Origin: an uncultured Oscillospiraceae bacterium
GTDB taxonomy: Bacteria > Bacillota > Clostridia > Oscillospirales > Oscillospiraceae
Direction of reading: 5' to 3'
DNA length: 64,000 nucleotides
Assembly: GCA_934623575.1 (NCBI GenBank)
Contig: CAKTVL010000002.1
Span: 1 to 64,000 of the forward strand
Part shown: positions 1 to 7,389 of the stretch, piece after piece
Position numbering within the stretch: the first letter of the stretch is position 1
Layout of the letters: the number at the start of each line of letters is the position of its first letter
Translations under genes and position numbers: made by a program
The notes under the pieces: generated by a model
What the model was told of the DNA's origin: nothing
What the model saw: the letters and a program-made list of their open reading frames with translations, nothing else
Databases searched by the model: none

Positions 1-2
1 CC

Positions 3-527
3 ATCGACAAGGCGCTGGGCTCCGGCAACACCGACAACTACGAGGCTGTCACCTACGAGGGCTACGGCCCCTGCGGCGTGGCCGTGATCGTGGAGGCACT
101 GACCGACAACCGCCAGCGCACCGCACCAGAGATCCGCCATTACTTCGACAAGTTCGGCAAGGGCATGGGCGCACAGGGCTGCGTCAGCTGGTCCTTTGAC
201 CGCAAGGGCGTGATCGTCATCGACAACGAAGAGGGCGAGCTGGACGAGGACACCGTGATGATGGACGCGCTGGAGGCCGGCGCCGAGGACATGCAGGCCG
301 ACGGCCCCGTGTTTGAGATCACCACCGATCCCGACAGCTTCAACGACGTGGTGAAGGCCCTGGAGGAGAAGGGCTATTCCTTCGAGAGCGCCGAGATCGA
401 GATGGTGCCCCAGAACTACATCACCATGACCGGCGAGGACGATGTGCGCAGCATGACGAAGCTGCTGGACATGCTGGACGACAACGAGGACGTGCAAAAC
501 GTCTGGCATAACTGGCAGCAGGATTGA
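3..527 (+). CDS. yebC: YebC/PmpR-family regulator (5' partial)
   Basis: The reading frame is already open at base 3, so the N-terminus lies outside the window. The visible part has the YebC hallmarks: [25 protein letters not shown], then a histidine-containing RHYFDKFG segment, and an acidic C-terminal half ending in VWHNW. Proteins of this family are cytoplasmic and act as transcriptional regulators or help ribosomes through difficult sequences. The gene stops at a TGA followed by a strong terminator hairpin. About 70 residues are missing compared with the usual 240. Confidence 0.95.
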   Translation: [174 protein letters not shown]

Positions 528-555
528 GTTTTTGGCTTTCTTTAATAGGCGACCG

Positions 556-592
556 ATATCCCCCGGCGAAGCCGGGGGATATTTATTTTTTT
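556..592 (+). terminator. Terminator after yebC
   Basis: A 12-bp perfect stem (ATATCCCCCGGC, loop GAA) is followed by a T-rich run. Near-identical stems recur at 5111, 16131 and 27263. Confidence 0.9.
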
Positions 593-730
593 GGGGGGAT
601 ACAGGGAACGCCTAAAGGGGAAGGCAAAGGGGGTTCCGCGCCTGCGGGCGCGGCGGGCGGAGGTTTTGTTTTGGCGGGGGATATGGTATGCTGGGGGCAA
701 TAACGCGTGACAGCGGTAAGGGAGGACGCC

Positions 731-1200
731 ATGCCGAAGCAAAAATGGGACATGAATGCCATCTACATATCGGAGCGGCTGCAGGAGAGCCTGCGGCCCA
801 TCGCCCGCTGCCCGCTGACCACGGTGGTAGCCCCCATGGGGTACGGCAAGACCACGGCGGTGAACTGGTATCCGGAGGAGCGGGCCAGGACGGAGACGCC
901 GCGGATCATCCGCATCAGCGTGTATTCCGACAACCTGGCCATTTTCTGGAAGAGCGTGCAGGACGCCTTGACGATTTCCACCTGCTGACCGACGGACGGG
1001 CGGCGGGCTTTCTGTGCACCCTGGCCAACCGGCTGCCGGGCAACGTGCATCTGATCGTGGCCAGCCGGGACCGCTTTCTGCCCGCCGCGGAGACGGTGCG
1101 GCTGGGGGCGAGGGTCTGCCAGATCGGCACGGAGCAGCTGCGGCTGAACCACACGGAGCTGTCCGTGTACATCCGGCGCTGCGGCAGCGGTTCTCCCGGG
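731..1200 (+). pseudogene. Remnant of LuxR/MalT-type STAND regulator
   Basis: A good ribosome site (GGGAGG) precedes ATG 731. The first frame gives an NTPase start with the P-loop APMGYGKTT and runs to about base 965. At GACGCCTTGACGATTTC the sense jumps to another frame, which reads LDDFHLLTDGRAAGFLCTLANR, then LIVASRDRFLP and QIGTEQLRLNHTELSVYIRRCG. These are the Walker B and sensor segments of the MalT-like ATPase. The segment between the P-loop and Walker B parts and the whole C-terminal half, including the LuxR helix-turn-helix, are missing. Intact relatives are about 800 residues. The most likely history is an internal deletion plus a 3' truncation. There is no sign that a working regulator remains. 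Confidence 0.75.
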
Positions 1201-1251
1201 AGCTGAGGTGGTTCACGGACGCGATGGATACATTTTCACAGGGGTAAGGGA

Positions 1252-1281
1252 AGGGACCTCCGGCATGGCCGGAGGTCCCTG
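1252..1281. terminator. Hairpin between LuxR remnant and cotJC
   Basis: The stem AGGGACCTCCGGC / GCCGGAGGTCCCT has loop CAT. It lies just beyond the cotJC stop on the minus strand and could serve either direction. The U-tract is weak. Confidence 0.6.
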
Positions 1282-1292
1282 ACGTTTGCGCT

Positions 1293-1889
1293 TCACTTGT
1301 CGAAGGACGGGTTCATGAAGTAGACATTCTTCTCGTTGAGACGGTCCTTGGCCAGGCGCAGGCCCTCGCCAAAGCGCTGGAAGTGGACGATCTCGCGGGC
1401 GCGCAGGAACTTGATGGCGTCGTTGACGTCCGGGTCGTCGCTGAGACGCAGGATGTTGTCATAGGTCAGGCGGGCCTTCTGCTCGGCGGCCAGGTCCTCG
1501 GTCAGGTCGGCGATCATATCGCCGGAGACGGAGATGGAGCCGGCGGAGAAGGGAAAGCCGGAGGCCGCCGTGGGGTAGACGCCGGTGGTGTGGTCCACGA
1601 AGTAGGCGTCGAAGCCGGCGGTCCGGATGTCCTCCTGGGAGAGATTACGGGTCAGCTGGTGCACGATGGTGCCCACCATCTCAAGGTGGCCCAGCTCCTC
1701 GGTGCCGATATCGGTCAGCAGGCCCTTTAACTCCGCATAGGGCATGGAGTAGCGCTGGCTGAGATAGCGCAGGGAGGCGCCCAGCTCGCCGTGGGGGCCG
1801 CCGTACTGGCTGATGATGGCCGCGGCCAGCTTGGCGTTGGGGTTCTTGATCTTCACAGGATACTGCAGCTTCTTCTCATAGACGAACAT
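1293..1889 (-). CDS. cotJC: CotJC spore coat protein (manganese-catalase family)
   Basis: 198 residues, beginning MFVYEKKLQYPVKI, with the CotJC core of GGPHGELGASLRYLSQRY, TDIGTEELGHLEMVGTIVHQL and a C-terminal EIVHFQRFGE. The E-E-x-x-H pairs are the likely dinuclear metal ligands of the Mn-catalase fold. The protein sits in the inner spore coat and may detoxify peroxide. It lies 3 bases after the upstream cotJA-cotJB fusion, so both are probably one transcript made in the mother cell. A sigma-E type promoter is expected but was not identified. Confidence 0.95.
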   Translation of the reverse strand: MFVYEKKLQYPVKIKNPNAKLAAAIISQYGGPHGELGASLRYLSQRYSMPYAELKGLLTDIGTEELGHLEMVGTIVHQLTRNLSQEDIRTAGFDAYFVDHTTGVYPTAASGFPFSAGSISVSGDMIADLTEDLAAEQKARLTYDNILRLSDDPDVNDAIKFLRAREIVHFQRFGEGLRLAKDRLNEKNVYFMNPSFDK

Positions 1890-1892
1890 GGC

Positions 1893-2357
1893 TCAATCCC
1901 CCTTTTCATCCCACGGCCACGGGTCCTTCAGCCACTGATAGGCGCCCGGCGTGATGTCGGTCTGCTGCAGCGGGCCGCACTTCTCCTGGTAGCGCTTGCG
2001 GCCCTCCTGGCCCAGCCGGATGTACGACCAGTACAGCTCCAGCGCCTGCTGGTCGTCGGCGTGGGTGGTCAGGTACAGGCCCAGCTCGTCGATGGCGAAG
2101 TCCAGCGCCATCAGCTCCAGCAGCGGGCCGTCCACCTGCGGGAAGCGGGAGCGCAGCTCCCTGTGGAACGGCAGGTCCAGGCCCGGGAAAAGGGTGCCCT
2201 GCCGCAGGGCCTCCTGGTCGTCATAGCGCACCGGGTCCTGTCCCTGCACCGCTACATAGGGAAACGCCAATGCGCCGCAGGATGGCAGCTGGCCGGTGCC
2301 CTCGCCGCAGGCGGGCTGCGTTTCCGCCCGCGCTGCCGCGGTCTTCTCTGTATACAA
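1893..2357 (-). CDS. cotJB: CotJA-CotJB fusion, spore coat assembly protein
   Basis: The first part carries the CotJA signature (ALAFPYVAVQ, then EALRQGTLFPGLDLPFH). The second is a complete CotJB (LLELMALDFAIDELGLYLTTH, LELYWSYIRLG, KYGP-like KCGPL, WPWDE end). They are normally two adjacent genes of about 70 and 85 residues; here they form one frame. TTG 2357 is the preferred start because AAGGAGG sits 8 bases upstream. An in-frame GTG at 2408 would add 17 residues but has no ribosome site. CotJA and CotJB are needed to deposit CotJC in the coat, and cotJC follows directly. Confidence 0.85.
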   Translation of the reverse strand: MYTEKTAAARAETQPACGEGTGQLPSCGALAFPYVAVQGQDPVRYDDQEALRQGTLFPGLDLPFHRELRSRFPQVDGPLLELMALDFAIDELGLYLTTHADDQQALELYWSYIRLGQEGRKRYQEKCGPLQQTDITPGAYQWLKDPWPWDEKGD

Positions 2358-2449
2358 GAGAAATTCCTCCTTCTGTTGTCGGTTGAAGAGCCGCTGTCGG
2401 CGGCTCACACCATCCTATGCCCGGAGGGGCGGCGCGGTGAAGAAAAGCG

Positions 2450-2478
2450 TTTTCATTTTCGCCGGGCTGTGCTATAAT
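2450..2478 (+). promoter_or_regulatory. Candidate promoter of cwlD-radA
   Basis: A perfect -10 TATAAT (2473-2478) lies 17 bases after a weak -35 TTTTCA (2450-2455). A ribosome site (GGAGGG) follows before GTG 2523. Confidence 0.5.
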
Positions 2479-2522
2479 GGGCGCAGAACGCATACACTCT
2501 CTCCCGGAAGGGAGGGACGGCG

Positions 2523-3242
2523 GTGGTAGTATTGCTTCGAAAAAAGCACCTGGCGGCGTATCTGACGGCAGCGGCGGCATTGTGCGCCGCGCTGCTTGCG
2601 CTGCCGGCGCCTGATGCTGCGGCGGTCTCCGGCAGCATGGCTCCGGAGCGGATCGTTCTGCTGGACGCCGGCCACGGCGGCGCGGATGGCGGCGCTGTCT
2701 CCGACAGCGGTGTGGCCGAAAGCGGCATCAATCTGGCCATTACCCGGCGTCTTGCCGGGGCGCTGGCCTTCTGCGGGCAGCCGGTTCTGCTGACACGGGA
2801 AGGGGAGAGCGCCCTCTGCGACGATACCGCCGCCACGCTGCGGCAGCAGAAGGTGTCCGACACAAAGAATCGCGTGGCGCTGATCAACCGCTGCCCCAAC
2901 GCCCGGCTCATCAGCATCCACCAGAACATGCTGCCGGGACACCCGGATGTCAGCGGCGCTCAGGCCTTCCACAACGGCAAGGGCAGCGCCGAGGCGCTGG
3001 CGGCGTGCATACAGCAATCGCTGAACGACGCTGTCAACCGCCGGGAAAAGACGGCGAAGCGGATCGACGACAGCATCTACCTCATGAAGCACGCCGCCTG
3101 TCCGGCGGCGCTGGTGGAGTGCGGCTTCCTGTCCAATCCGGAGGAAACAGCGCTGCTGCAGCGATCGGACTATCAGATCCATATCGCCGCCGCCATCGCG
3201 GCGGGATTTTGCCAATACGCTACGAATGAGGGATGGTCATGA
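2523..3242 (+). CDS. cwlD: CwlD, N-acetylmuramoyl-L-alanine amidase
   Basis: A zinc amidase (Amidase_3 fold) of 239 residues. An N-terminal signal/anchor (about residues 9-35) is followed by the first zinc-ligand motif LLDAGHGGADGG, the second glutamate in VAESGINL, ISIHQNM with the next zinc histidine, and the catalytic ALVECGFLSNPEE. CwlD removes peptides from muramic acid on the outer face of the membrane, the first step in making muramic-delta-lactam of the spore cortex. The start is GTG with GGAGGGACGGC upstream. It overlaps radA by four bases (ATGA). Length is normal for the family. Confidence 0.92.
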   Translation: MVVLLRKKHLAAYLTAAAALCAALLALPAPDAAAVSGSMAPERIVLLDAGHGGADGGAVSDSGVAESGINLAITRRLAGALAFCGQPVLLTREGESALCDDTAATLRQQKVSDTKNRVALINRCPNARLISIHQNMLPGHPDVSGAQAFHNGKGSAEALAACIQQSLNDAVNRREKTAKRIDDSIYLMKHAACPAALVECGFLSNPEETALLQRSDYQIHIAAAIAAGFCQYATNEGWS

Positions 3243-4603
3243 AAGCAAAGACGGTATTTTTCTGCACGGAGTGCGGCAGCGAAAGCCCCAAGTGGTCCGG
3301 GAGATGCACCGTGTGCGGTGCGTGGAACTCCATGGTGGAGCAGACGGCGGAGCGCGCGTCCAAAGGCGGCAAAACACCAAGGGCCAAAATGCCTGTAAAG
3401 GTGTCACGCATTACAGATATGCAGGCGGATGAGGAGATCCGCTTCTCTACCGGCATGGGGGAGCTGGACCGCGTGCTGGGCGGCGGTGCGGTGAAGGGAT
3501 CGCTGGTCCTGGTGGGCGGCGCCCCCGGCATCGGCAAGTCCACCCTGATGCTGCAGATATGCCAGCAGCTGGGACGGTTTGCCAAGGTGCTGTATGTATC
3601 CGGCGAGGAATCCACCCGGCAGCTGAAGCTGCGGGCGGAGCGGCTGCATGTGGACAGCGAGAACCTGTTCGTGCTGTCCGAGACGCGGCTGGGGGATGTG
3701 CTGGAGTGTGTGCAGGAGGAGCAGCCGGACGTGCTGATCGTGGACTCCATCCAGACGCTGTATAACGAGGAGCTGGACTCGCCGGCTGGCGGCGTGGGGC
3801 AGGTAAAGGACTGCACCATGGCGCTGATGCAGGTGGCGAAGGGGCAGGGGGTCACGGTGTTCGTTATCGGACACGTCAACAAGGAGGGCAGCATCGCCGG
3901 GCCCAAGGTGCTGGAGCACATGGTGGACTGCGTGCTGTATTTCGAGGGCGACCGGCACATGACGTACCGCATCCTGCGGGCGGCGAAAAACCGCTTCGGC
4001 GCCACCAACGAGATCGGCGTATTCGAGATGCTGGACGCGGGACTGCGCCAGGTGGAGAATCCGTCGGAAATGCTGCTGTCCGGCCGCCCCGCCGACGCCT
4101 CCGGCACCTGCGTCACCTGCGTGATGGAGGGCGCACGCCCGGTGCTGGCGGAGGTACAGGCACTGCTGGCGCCCTGCGCCGGTGCGCGGCCCCTGCGCAG
4201 CAGCAACGGCTTTGACTACAACCGCGCGGCCATGCTGCTGGCGGTGCTGGAAAAGCGCGGCAGCCTGAAAGTCAGCCAGTGTGATGCCTATCTGAATATC
4301 ATCGGCGGCTTGACTTTGGATGAGCCTGCCGCCGACCTGGCGGCGGTGGTAGCCATCGCCTCCAGTTATTTGGATAAACCCGTCCCCAGCACGATGGCGG
4401 CGATAGGGGAGGTGGGACTTTCCGGCGAGATACGCAGCATCACCCATACGGAGCAGCGGCTTTCGGAGGTAAGGCGTCTGGGCTTTACACAGTGCATGAT
4501 ACCGGCGCACAAGGTCAAGGATCTGAAGGCACCGGACGGCCTTGAGCTGCTGCCGGTGGAGAATATCTCCCGCGCCCTGCGTCTGCTGGCCCAGGGGGAA
4601 TAG
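3239..4603 (+). CDS. radA: DNA repair protein RadA
   Basis: 454 residues. An N-terminal four-cysteine zinc finger (CTEC...CTVC, residues 9-26) is followed by a RecA-like ATPase with P-loop GGAPGIGKS, the RadA-specific KNRFG motif and a C-terminal Lon-like domain (IIGGLTLDEPAADLA, AIGEVGLSGEIR). RadA is a hexameric helicase that extends strand-exchange intermediates. ATG 3239 is preferred because it forms an ATGA overlap with the cwlD stop and has GAGGG at the right distance; ATG 3233 would add two residues. Confidence 0.96.
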   Translation: MKAKTVFFCTECGSESPKWSGRCTVCGAWNSMVEQTAERASKGGKTPRAKMPVKVSRITDMQADEEIRFSTGMGELDRVLGGGAVKGSLVLVGGAPGIGKSTLMLQICQQLGRFAKVLYVSGEESTRQLKLRAERLHVDSENLFVLSETRLGDVLECVQEEQPDVLIVDSIQTLYNEELDSPAGGVGQVKDCTMALMQVAKGQGVTVFVIGHVNKEGSIAGPKVLEHMVDCVLYFEGDRHMTYRILRAAKNRFGATNEIGVFEMLDAGLRQVENPSEMLLSGRPADASGTCVTCVMEGARPVLAEVQALLAPCAGARPLRSSNGFDYNRAAMLLAVLEKRGSLKVSQCDAYLNIIGGLTLDEPAADLAAVVAIASSYLDKPVPSTMAAIGEVGLSGEIRSITHTEQRLSEVRRLGFTQCMIPAHKVKDLKAPDGLELLPVENISRALRLLAQGE

Positions 4604-4718
4604 GCCGGTAGTGGACGCAGGGATGCGCCGCGCCGGGTTGACCCGCGGTGTTCTCGCAGGTGTCCAGCGTACAGATGCCGTCGTGCTGCCAGTAGCAGCG
4701 GTCGGTACAGGGGATCAT
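4515..4718 (-). CDS. Small cysteine-rich protein, unknown function
   Basis: 67 residues with five cysteines in the first half (IPCTDRCYWQHDGICTLDTCEN, then HPCVHYRP), which suggests a small metal-binding or redox knuckle. A strong ribosome site (AAAGGAG) stands 7 bases before ATG. The gene is convergent with radA and its last 89 bases overlap the radA 3' end. The proline-rich tail after CVHYRP is read from the radA antisense strand and is probably an unselected extension. No family was recognised with confidence. Confidence 0.55.
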   Translation of the reverse strand: MIPCTDRCYWQHDGICTLDTCENTAGQPGAAHPCVHYRPIPPGPADAGRGRYSPPAAAQGRPVPSDP

Positions 4719-4800
4719 GAAATCACTCCTTTGCCGTAGTTTGGCCGTTGACGGTCCATTCTATGAAAACAACTGTTACTGCCGCGTAACCCTTTTGTAA

Positions 4801-4828
4801 TTGACATTTTTTTGCTGTTTGGTATACT
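4801..4828 (+). promoter_or_regulatory. Promoter of small membrane protein gene
   Basis: Perfect -35 TTGACA (4801-4806), 16-base spacer, -10 TATACT (4823-4828). A second TATAAT at 4834 is too far from this -35. Confidence 0.65.
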
Positions 4829-4883
4829 TTTGCTATAATGAGAGGCAGAAGCATCGGTATGTCATGTACGAGGAGGGCTTGCT

Positions 4884-5108
4884 ATGAAGCGTAAAATGTG
4901 TTCCCTTATTTTAGCCATCGTTACCTTTATCGCGGTATACATGATCATGAGCTTTGCTATCCCCGGATTCCGCATCAAATTGGAGGCGGAGCCGGCCGTG
5001 GTCTTTGTGGAAACCCTGAAAATCCTCTGGCCCTTTAAGGCGGCAGTCTCCCTGATCGCGGCGGTACTTATCGGCGGTCTGCCGCTGGTACTCGGAAAAC
5101 GGAAATAA
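4884..5108 (+). CDS. Small two-helix membrane protein, unknown function
   Basis: 74 residues with two hydrophobic segments (about 8-28 and 49-68) separated by a short charged loop, ending in GKRK. It has a ribosome site (GAGGAGGG) and its own sigma-A-like promoter, and ends at a terminator hairpin, so it is a single-gene unit. No family recognised. Confidence 0.65.
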   Translation: MKRKMCSLILAIVTFIAVYMIMSFAIPGFRIKLEAEPAVVFVETLKILWPFKAAVSLIAAVLIGGLPLVLGKRK

Positions 5109-5110
5109 GA

Positions 5111-5148
5111 AAAAGCATCCCCCGGCGCATGCGCCGGGGGATGCTTTT
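5111..5148. terminator. Bidirectional terminator
   Basis: The stem AAAAGCATCCCCCGGCGC / GCGCCGGGGGATGCTTTT serves the two convergent small membrane-protein genes. Confidence 0.85.
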
Positions 5149-5151
5149 CGC

Positions 5152-5466
5152 TTATTTTTTCTTCTTGTCGATGGGCTTGCCGTCCATGCCCACGGGGCCC
5201 TTGCCGCTGATGGCGCGGTAGTGGTTCAGCTTATCCACGCGCTTCTGGCGCTTCAACTGCTTTTCCTTCTCCTTGGCCTTCTCGGCCGCCGCCTTGCGGT
5301 CCGCCTCTTTTTTCTTGCGGTATTCGGCCTTCTGCGGGTCCTCGTCCCCGGCGATGTCCTTGTATTTCTCCGGATGCCGCGCCCAGTCGATACGATAGAT
5401 GGTCAGCGAAACGAACAGGATCGCGCCTACGGCGATGATCGCGTAGAAGAGAATATTCCAAAACAT
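5152..5466 (-). CDS. Single-pass membrane protein with charged coiled tail
   Basis: From ATG 5466 the product has 104 residues: one membrane helix (about residues 3-22, LFYAIIAVGAILFVSLTIY) followed by a Lys/Glu-rich, probably coiled-coil tail ending in DKKKK. ATG 5466 is preferred over an upstream in-frame start at 5523 because AAAGGGTG precedes it. No family was recognised; the cytoplasmic tail would be strongly basic. Confidence 0.6.
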   Translation of the reverse strand: MFWNILFYAIIAVGAILFVSLTIYRIDWARHPEKYKDIAGDEDPQKAEYRKKKEADRKAAAEKAKEKEKQLKRQKRVDKLNHYRAISGKGPVGMDGKPIDKKKK

Positions 5467-5568
5467 GTTCAGCAGCACCCTTTCAAAACGATATGTACCA
5501 GTATACCGTAAAACGGACACCAATGCAAGAAGTTTTCTGGAAACGATATTCCCTGGCGGAAAATGCGG

Positions 5569-5597
5569 TTGTTTTTTGTCTGCCGCAGGCGTATAAT
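5569..5597 (+). promoter_or_regulatory. Promoter of ptb
   Basis: -35 TTGTTT, 17-base spacer, -10 TATAAT, about 60 bases before the ptb start. Confidence 0.55.
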
Positions 5598-5656
5598 AGG
5601 TGCGTCATTAAGATGGTTTCCAGGGAAATGGGGACCAAAAACGGAGGTAGAAAGAA

Positions 5657-6559
5657 ATGTTTACATCTTTTAAGGAATTGGAAGCCTACGTCCTGGGCTG
5701 TGGCATGAAAAAGCGCATCGCCCTGGCCAACGCCCACGATGAGCCGGCGCTGAGCGCCGTGGTCCACGCCCGCCGCAAGGGCGTGGTAGAGGGCACGCTG
5801 GTGGGCAAGAAGGCGGAGATCATCGCCATGCTCCACGAGATGGGCGAGAGCGAGAACGACTATGAGATCGTGGATTTCGACGGCGAGGAGCTGGACGCCG
5901 CCAAGCTGACCGTGCAGCTGGTGCGGGAGGGGAAGGCGGACATCCCCATGAAGGGCATCCTGCAGACCTCCAACTTCGCCCGCGCTATCCTCAACAAGGA
6001 GACCGGCCTGATCCCCGCCAGCGGCAAGCGCCTGGTGAGTCAGTGCGGCATCTTCGAGTATGAGGGCCGCTTTGTGATGATCACCGACGCGGCCATCAAC
6101 ATCGCCCCGGACGTGGACACCCAGATCGGCATCGTGGAGAACGCGCTGCCGGTGGCCAAGGCGCTGGGCATCGACTGCCCCAAGGTGGCCGTGCTGTCCG
6201 CCGTGGAGAACGTCACCGAGAAGATGCCCTCCACCGTCTCCGCCAAGGCCATCGCCGAGCGCGGCGTTCCCGGCTGCGTCATCTCCGGCCCCCTGGCCCT
6301 GGACGGCGCTATCTCCATGGAGTCCGTGAAGCACAAGGCCATCCACGACCCCGTGGCGGGCCAGGCGGACATCCTGCTGGTGCCCTATATCGAGATCGGC
6401 AATGTGCTGTACAAGGCCTGCACCTACATCGCCGGAAAGACCATGGCCAGCACCATCTGCGGCGCGTCCTGCCCGGTGATCATCACCAGCCGCGCCGACA
6501 CGCCGGACAGCAAGTACTACTCCATCCTGATGGCGGTGCTGCGCTGCCTGAAGGCGTAA
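5657..6559 (+). CDS. ptb: Phosphate butyryltransferase (PTA/PTB family)
   Basis: 300 residues of the phosphate acetyl/butyryltransferase family. The start reads MFTSFKELEAYV with a ribosome site (GGAGG) upstream. Family segments include ADIPMKGILQTSNFARAIL, the ITDAAINIAPD motif, ISGPLALDGAIS and ADILLVPYIEIGNVLYK. It exchanges CoA for phosphate on butyryl-CoA or a branched acyl-CoA, which allows later ATP formation by a kinase. No butyrate kinase is adjacent. The exact acyl group cannot be read from the sequence. A TfoX-N gene overlaps its stop by one base. Confidence 0.85.
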   Translation: MFTSFKELEAYVLGCGMKKRIALANAHDEPALSAVVHARRKGVVEGTLVGKKAEIIAMLHEMGESENDYEIVDFDGEELDAAKLTVQLVREGKADIPMKGILQTSNFARAILNKETGLIPASGKRLVSQCGIFEYEGRFVMITDAAINIAPDVDTQIGIVENALPVAKALGIDCPKVAVLSAVENVTEKMPSTVSAKAIAERGVPGCVISGPLALDGAISMESVKHKAIHDPVAGQADILLVPYIEIGNVLYKACTYIAGKTMASTICGASCPVIITSRADTPDSKYYSILMAVLRCLKA

Positions 6560-6885
6560 TGGCCACCTCGCCAGAGTACCTGGCCTTCGTGCTGGAGCAG
6601 CTGCCGCCGCTGTGGGACATCCGCAGCCGGAAAATGTTCGGGGAGTATATGGTCTATCTGAACGATAAACCGATACTCACGCTGTGTGACAACACGGTTT
6701 TCGTGAAAAAGCTGCCAGTTCTGCACGATATTCTGTCAAACGCGCCCTGCGGCTGTCCCTATGAGGGCGCCAAGGAGTGCTATATTCTGGACGTGGAGGA
6801 CCACCAGCTGACGGAGCGCGTCCTGACGCTGGCGGAGGCGGCCACGCCTGTCCCCATGCCCAAAAAGGGGAGAGGGGAGAAGTGA
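6559..6885 (+). CDS. TfoX N-terminal domain protein
   Basis: 108 residues spanning one TfoX_N domain: an MATSPEYLAFVLEQL start, the conserved RKMFGEYMVYLNDKPILTLCDN core, and a C-terminal helix. In Proteobacteria the domain occurs in the competence regulator Sxy/TfoX; standalone clostridial copies have no established role. Its ATG overlaps the ptb stop by one base, so it is translationally coupled. A terminator follows. Confidence 0.8.
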   Translation: MATSPEYLAFVLEQLPPLWDIRSRKMFGEYMVYLNDKPILTLCDNTVFVKKLPVLHDILSNAPCGCPYEGAKECYILDVEDHQLTERVLTLAEAATPVPMPKKGRGEK

Positions 6886-6898
6886 AGGACTACTAAAC

Positions 6899-6925
6899 AA
6901 AGGACGGCGCGAGCCGTCCTTTGTT
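6899..6925 (+). terminator. Terminator after TfoX-N gene
   Basis: The stem AAAGGACGGC / GCCGTCCTTT has loop GCGA, followed by TGTTT. Confidence 0.8.
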
Positions 6926-7066
6926 TATAGAAAAAACACCCAGCGTCGTTGAGTTGAGTGGTGCTCACATAGTAAAGTGCGGCGATCGCAGCGGCACGGT
7001 TTGATTAATTGAGCATAGCAGCAAAGCGTCTTGCAGGCGGAGCACAGGCTCGTCTTTTGTTCAAGC

Positions 7067-7095
7067 TTGACTTCCACACGCCTGTTTGCTATGAT
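7067..7095 (+). promoter_or_regulatory. Strong sigma-A-like promoter
   Basis: -35 TTGACT (7067-7072), 17-base spacer, -10 TATGAT (7090-7095). It is the only clear promoter upstream of the recombinase at 7390 and of the small frame at 7125. Confidence 0.65.
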
Positions 7096-7124
7096 GCCCA
7101 CAGGACCCGCAGAGAGGAGGGGCT

Positions 7125-7283
7125 TTGAGAGGATATGCACGATTGAACAAAATAAAAATTTTGTTCAATCGAGTGGAGGCAAACAACCATTTGGGCCGCA
7201 CAGCGCCGTATTGCCGCAGCTGCATCACGCGCATAGATCATAATAGATCATATAAGATACGGTGCGCTGATGCGACAGACTGA
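7125..7283 (+). CDS. Candidate 52-residue small protein
   Basis: TTG 7125 follows a strong ribosome site (GAGAGGAGGGG) and the promoter at 7067. The product begins MRGYARLNKIKILFNRVE, contains a YCRSCITRIDHN stretch with one C-x-x-C pair, and ends CADATD. It is basic. A perfect inverted repeat lies within the coding stretch. No family was recognised. It could instead be an untranslated leader of the recombinase gene. Confidence 0.35.
   Translation: MRGYARLNKIKILFNRVEANNHLGRTAPYCRSCITRIDHNRSYKIRCADATD
7141..7170. repeat. Perfect 13-bp inverted repeat
   Basis: GATTGAACAAAAT and its exact complement are separated by AAAA. There is no U-tract, so it is not a typical terminator. It may be an operator, an mRNA stem-loop or a recombinase-related site. 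Confidence 0.6.
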
Positions 7284-7389
7284 CAGGCTTAGCCCGATGC
7301 ATTTGTACCGATAGCATGGCCGCATTTGCAGTCAGCGCGCAGCGCCGCTCATCCACAACAAACTATCCTGTACCAAAGCAGATCTGACT

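Larger units (their letters stand above)
6926..7389. other. Intergenic region before the tyrosine recombinase
   Basis: About 460 bases with no long gene. It holds a near-consensus promoter (7067-7095), a perfect 13-bp inverted repeat (7141-7170), a candidate 52-residue small frame (7125-7283) and a short repeated ATAGATCATA motif near 7235-7255. Its composition is more AT-rich than its neighbours. Confidence 0.6.

Noticed and set aside
542..1216. A 224-residue minus-strand frame opposite the LuxR remnant
   Set aside because: Arg/Pro-rich with no domain; the opposite strand carries the recognisable P-loop and DDFHLL segments.
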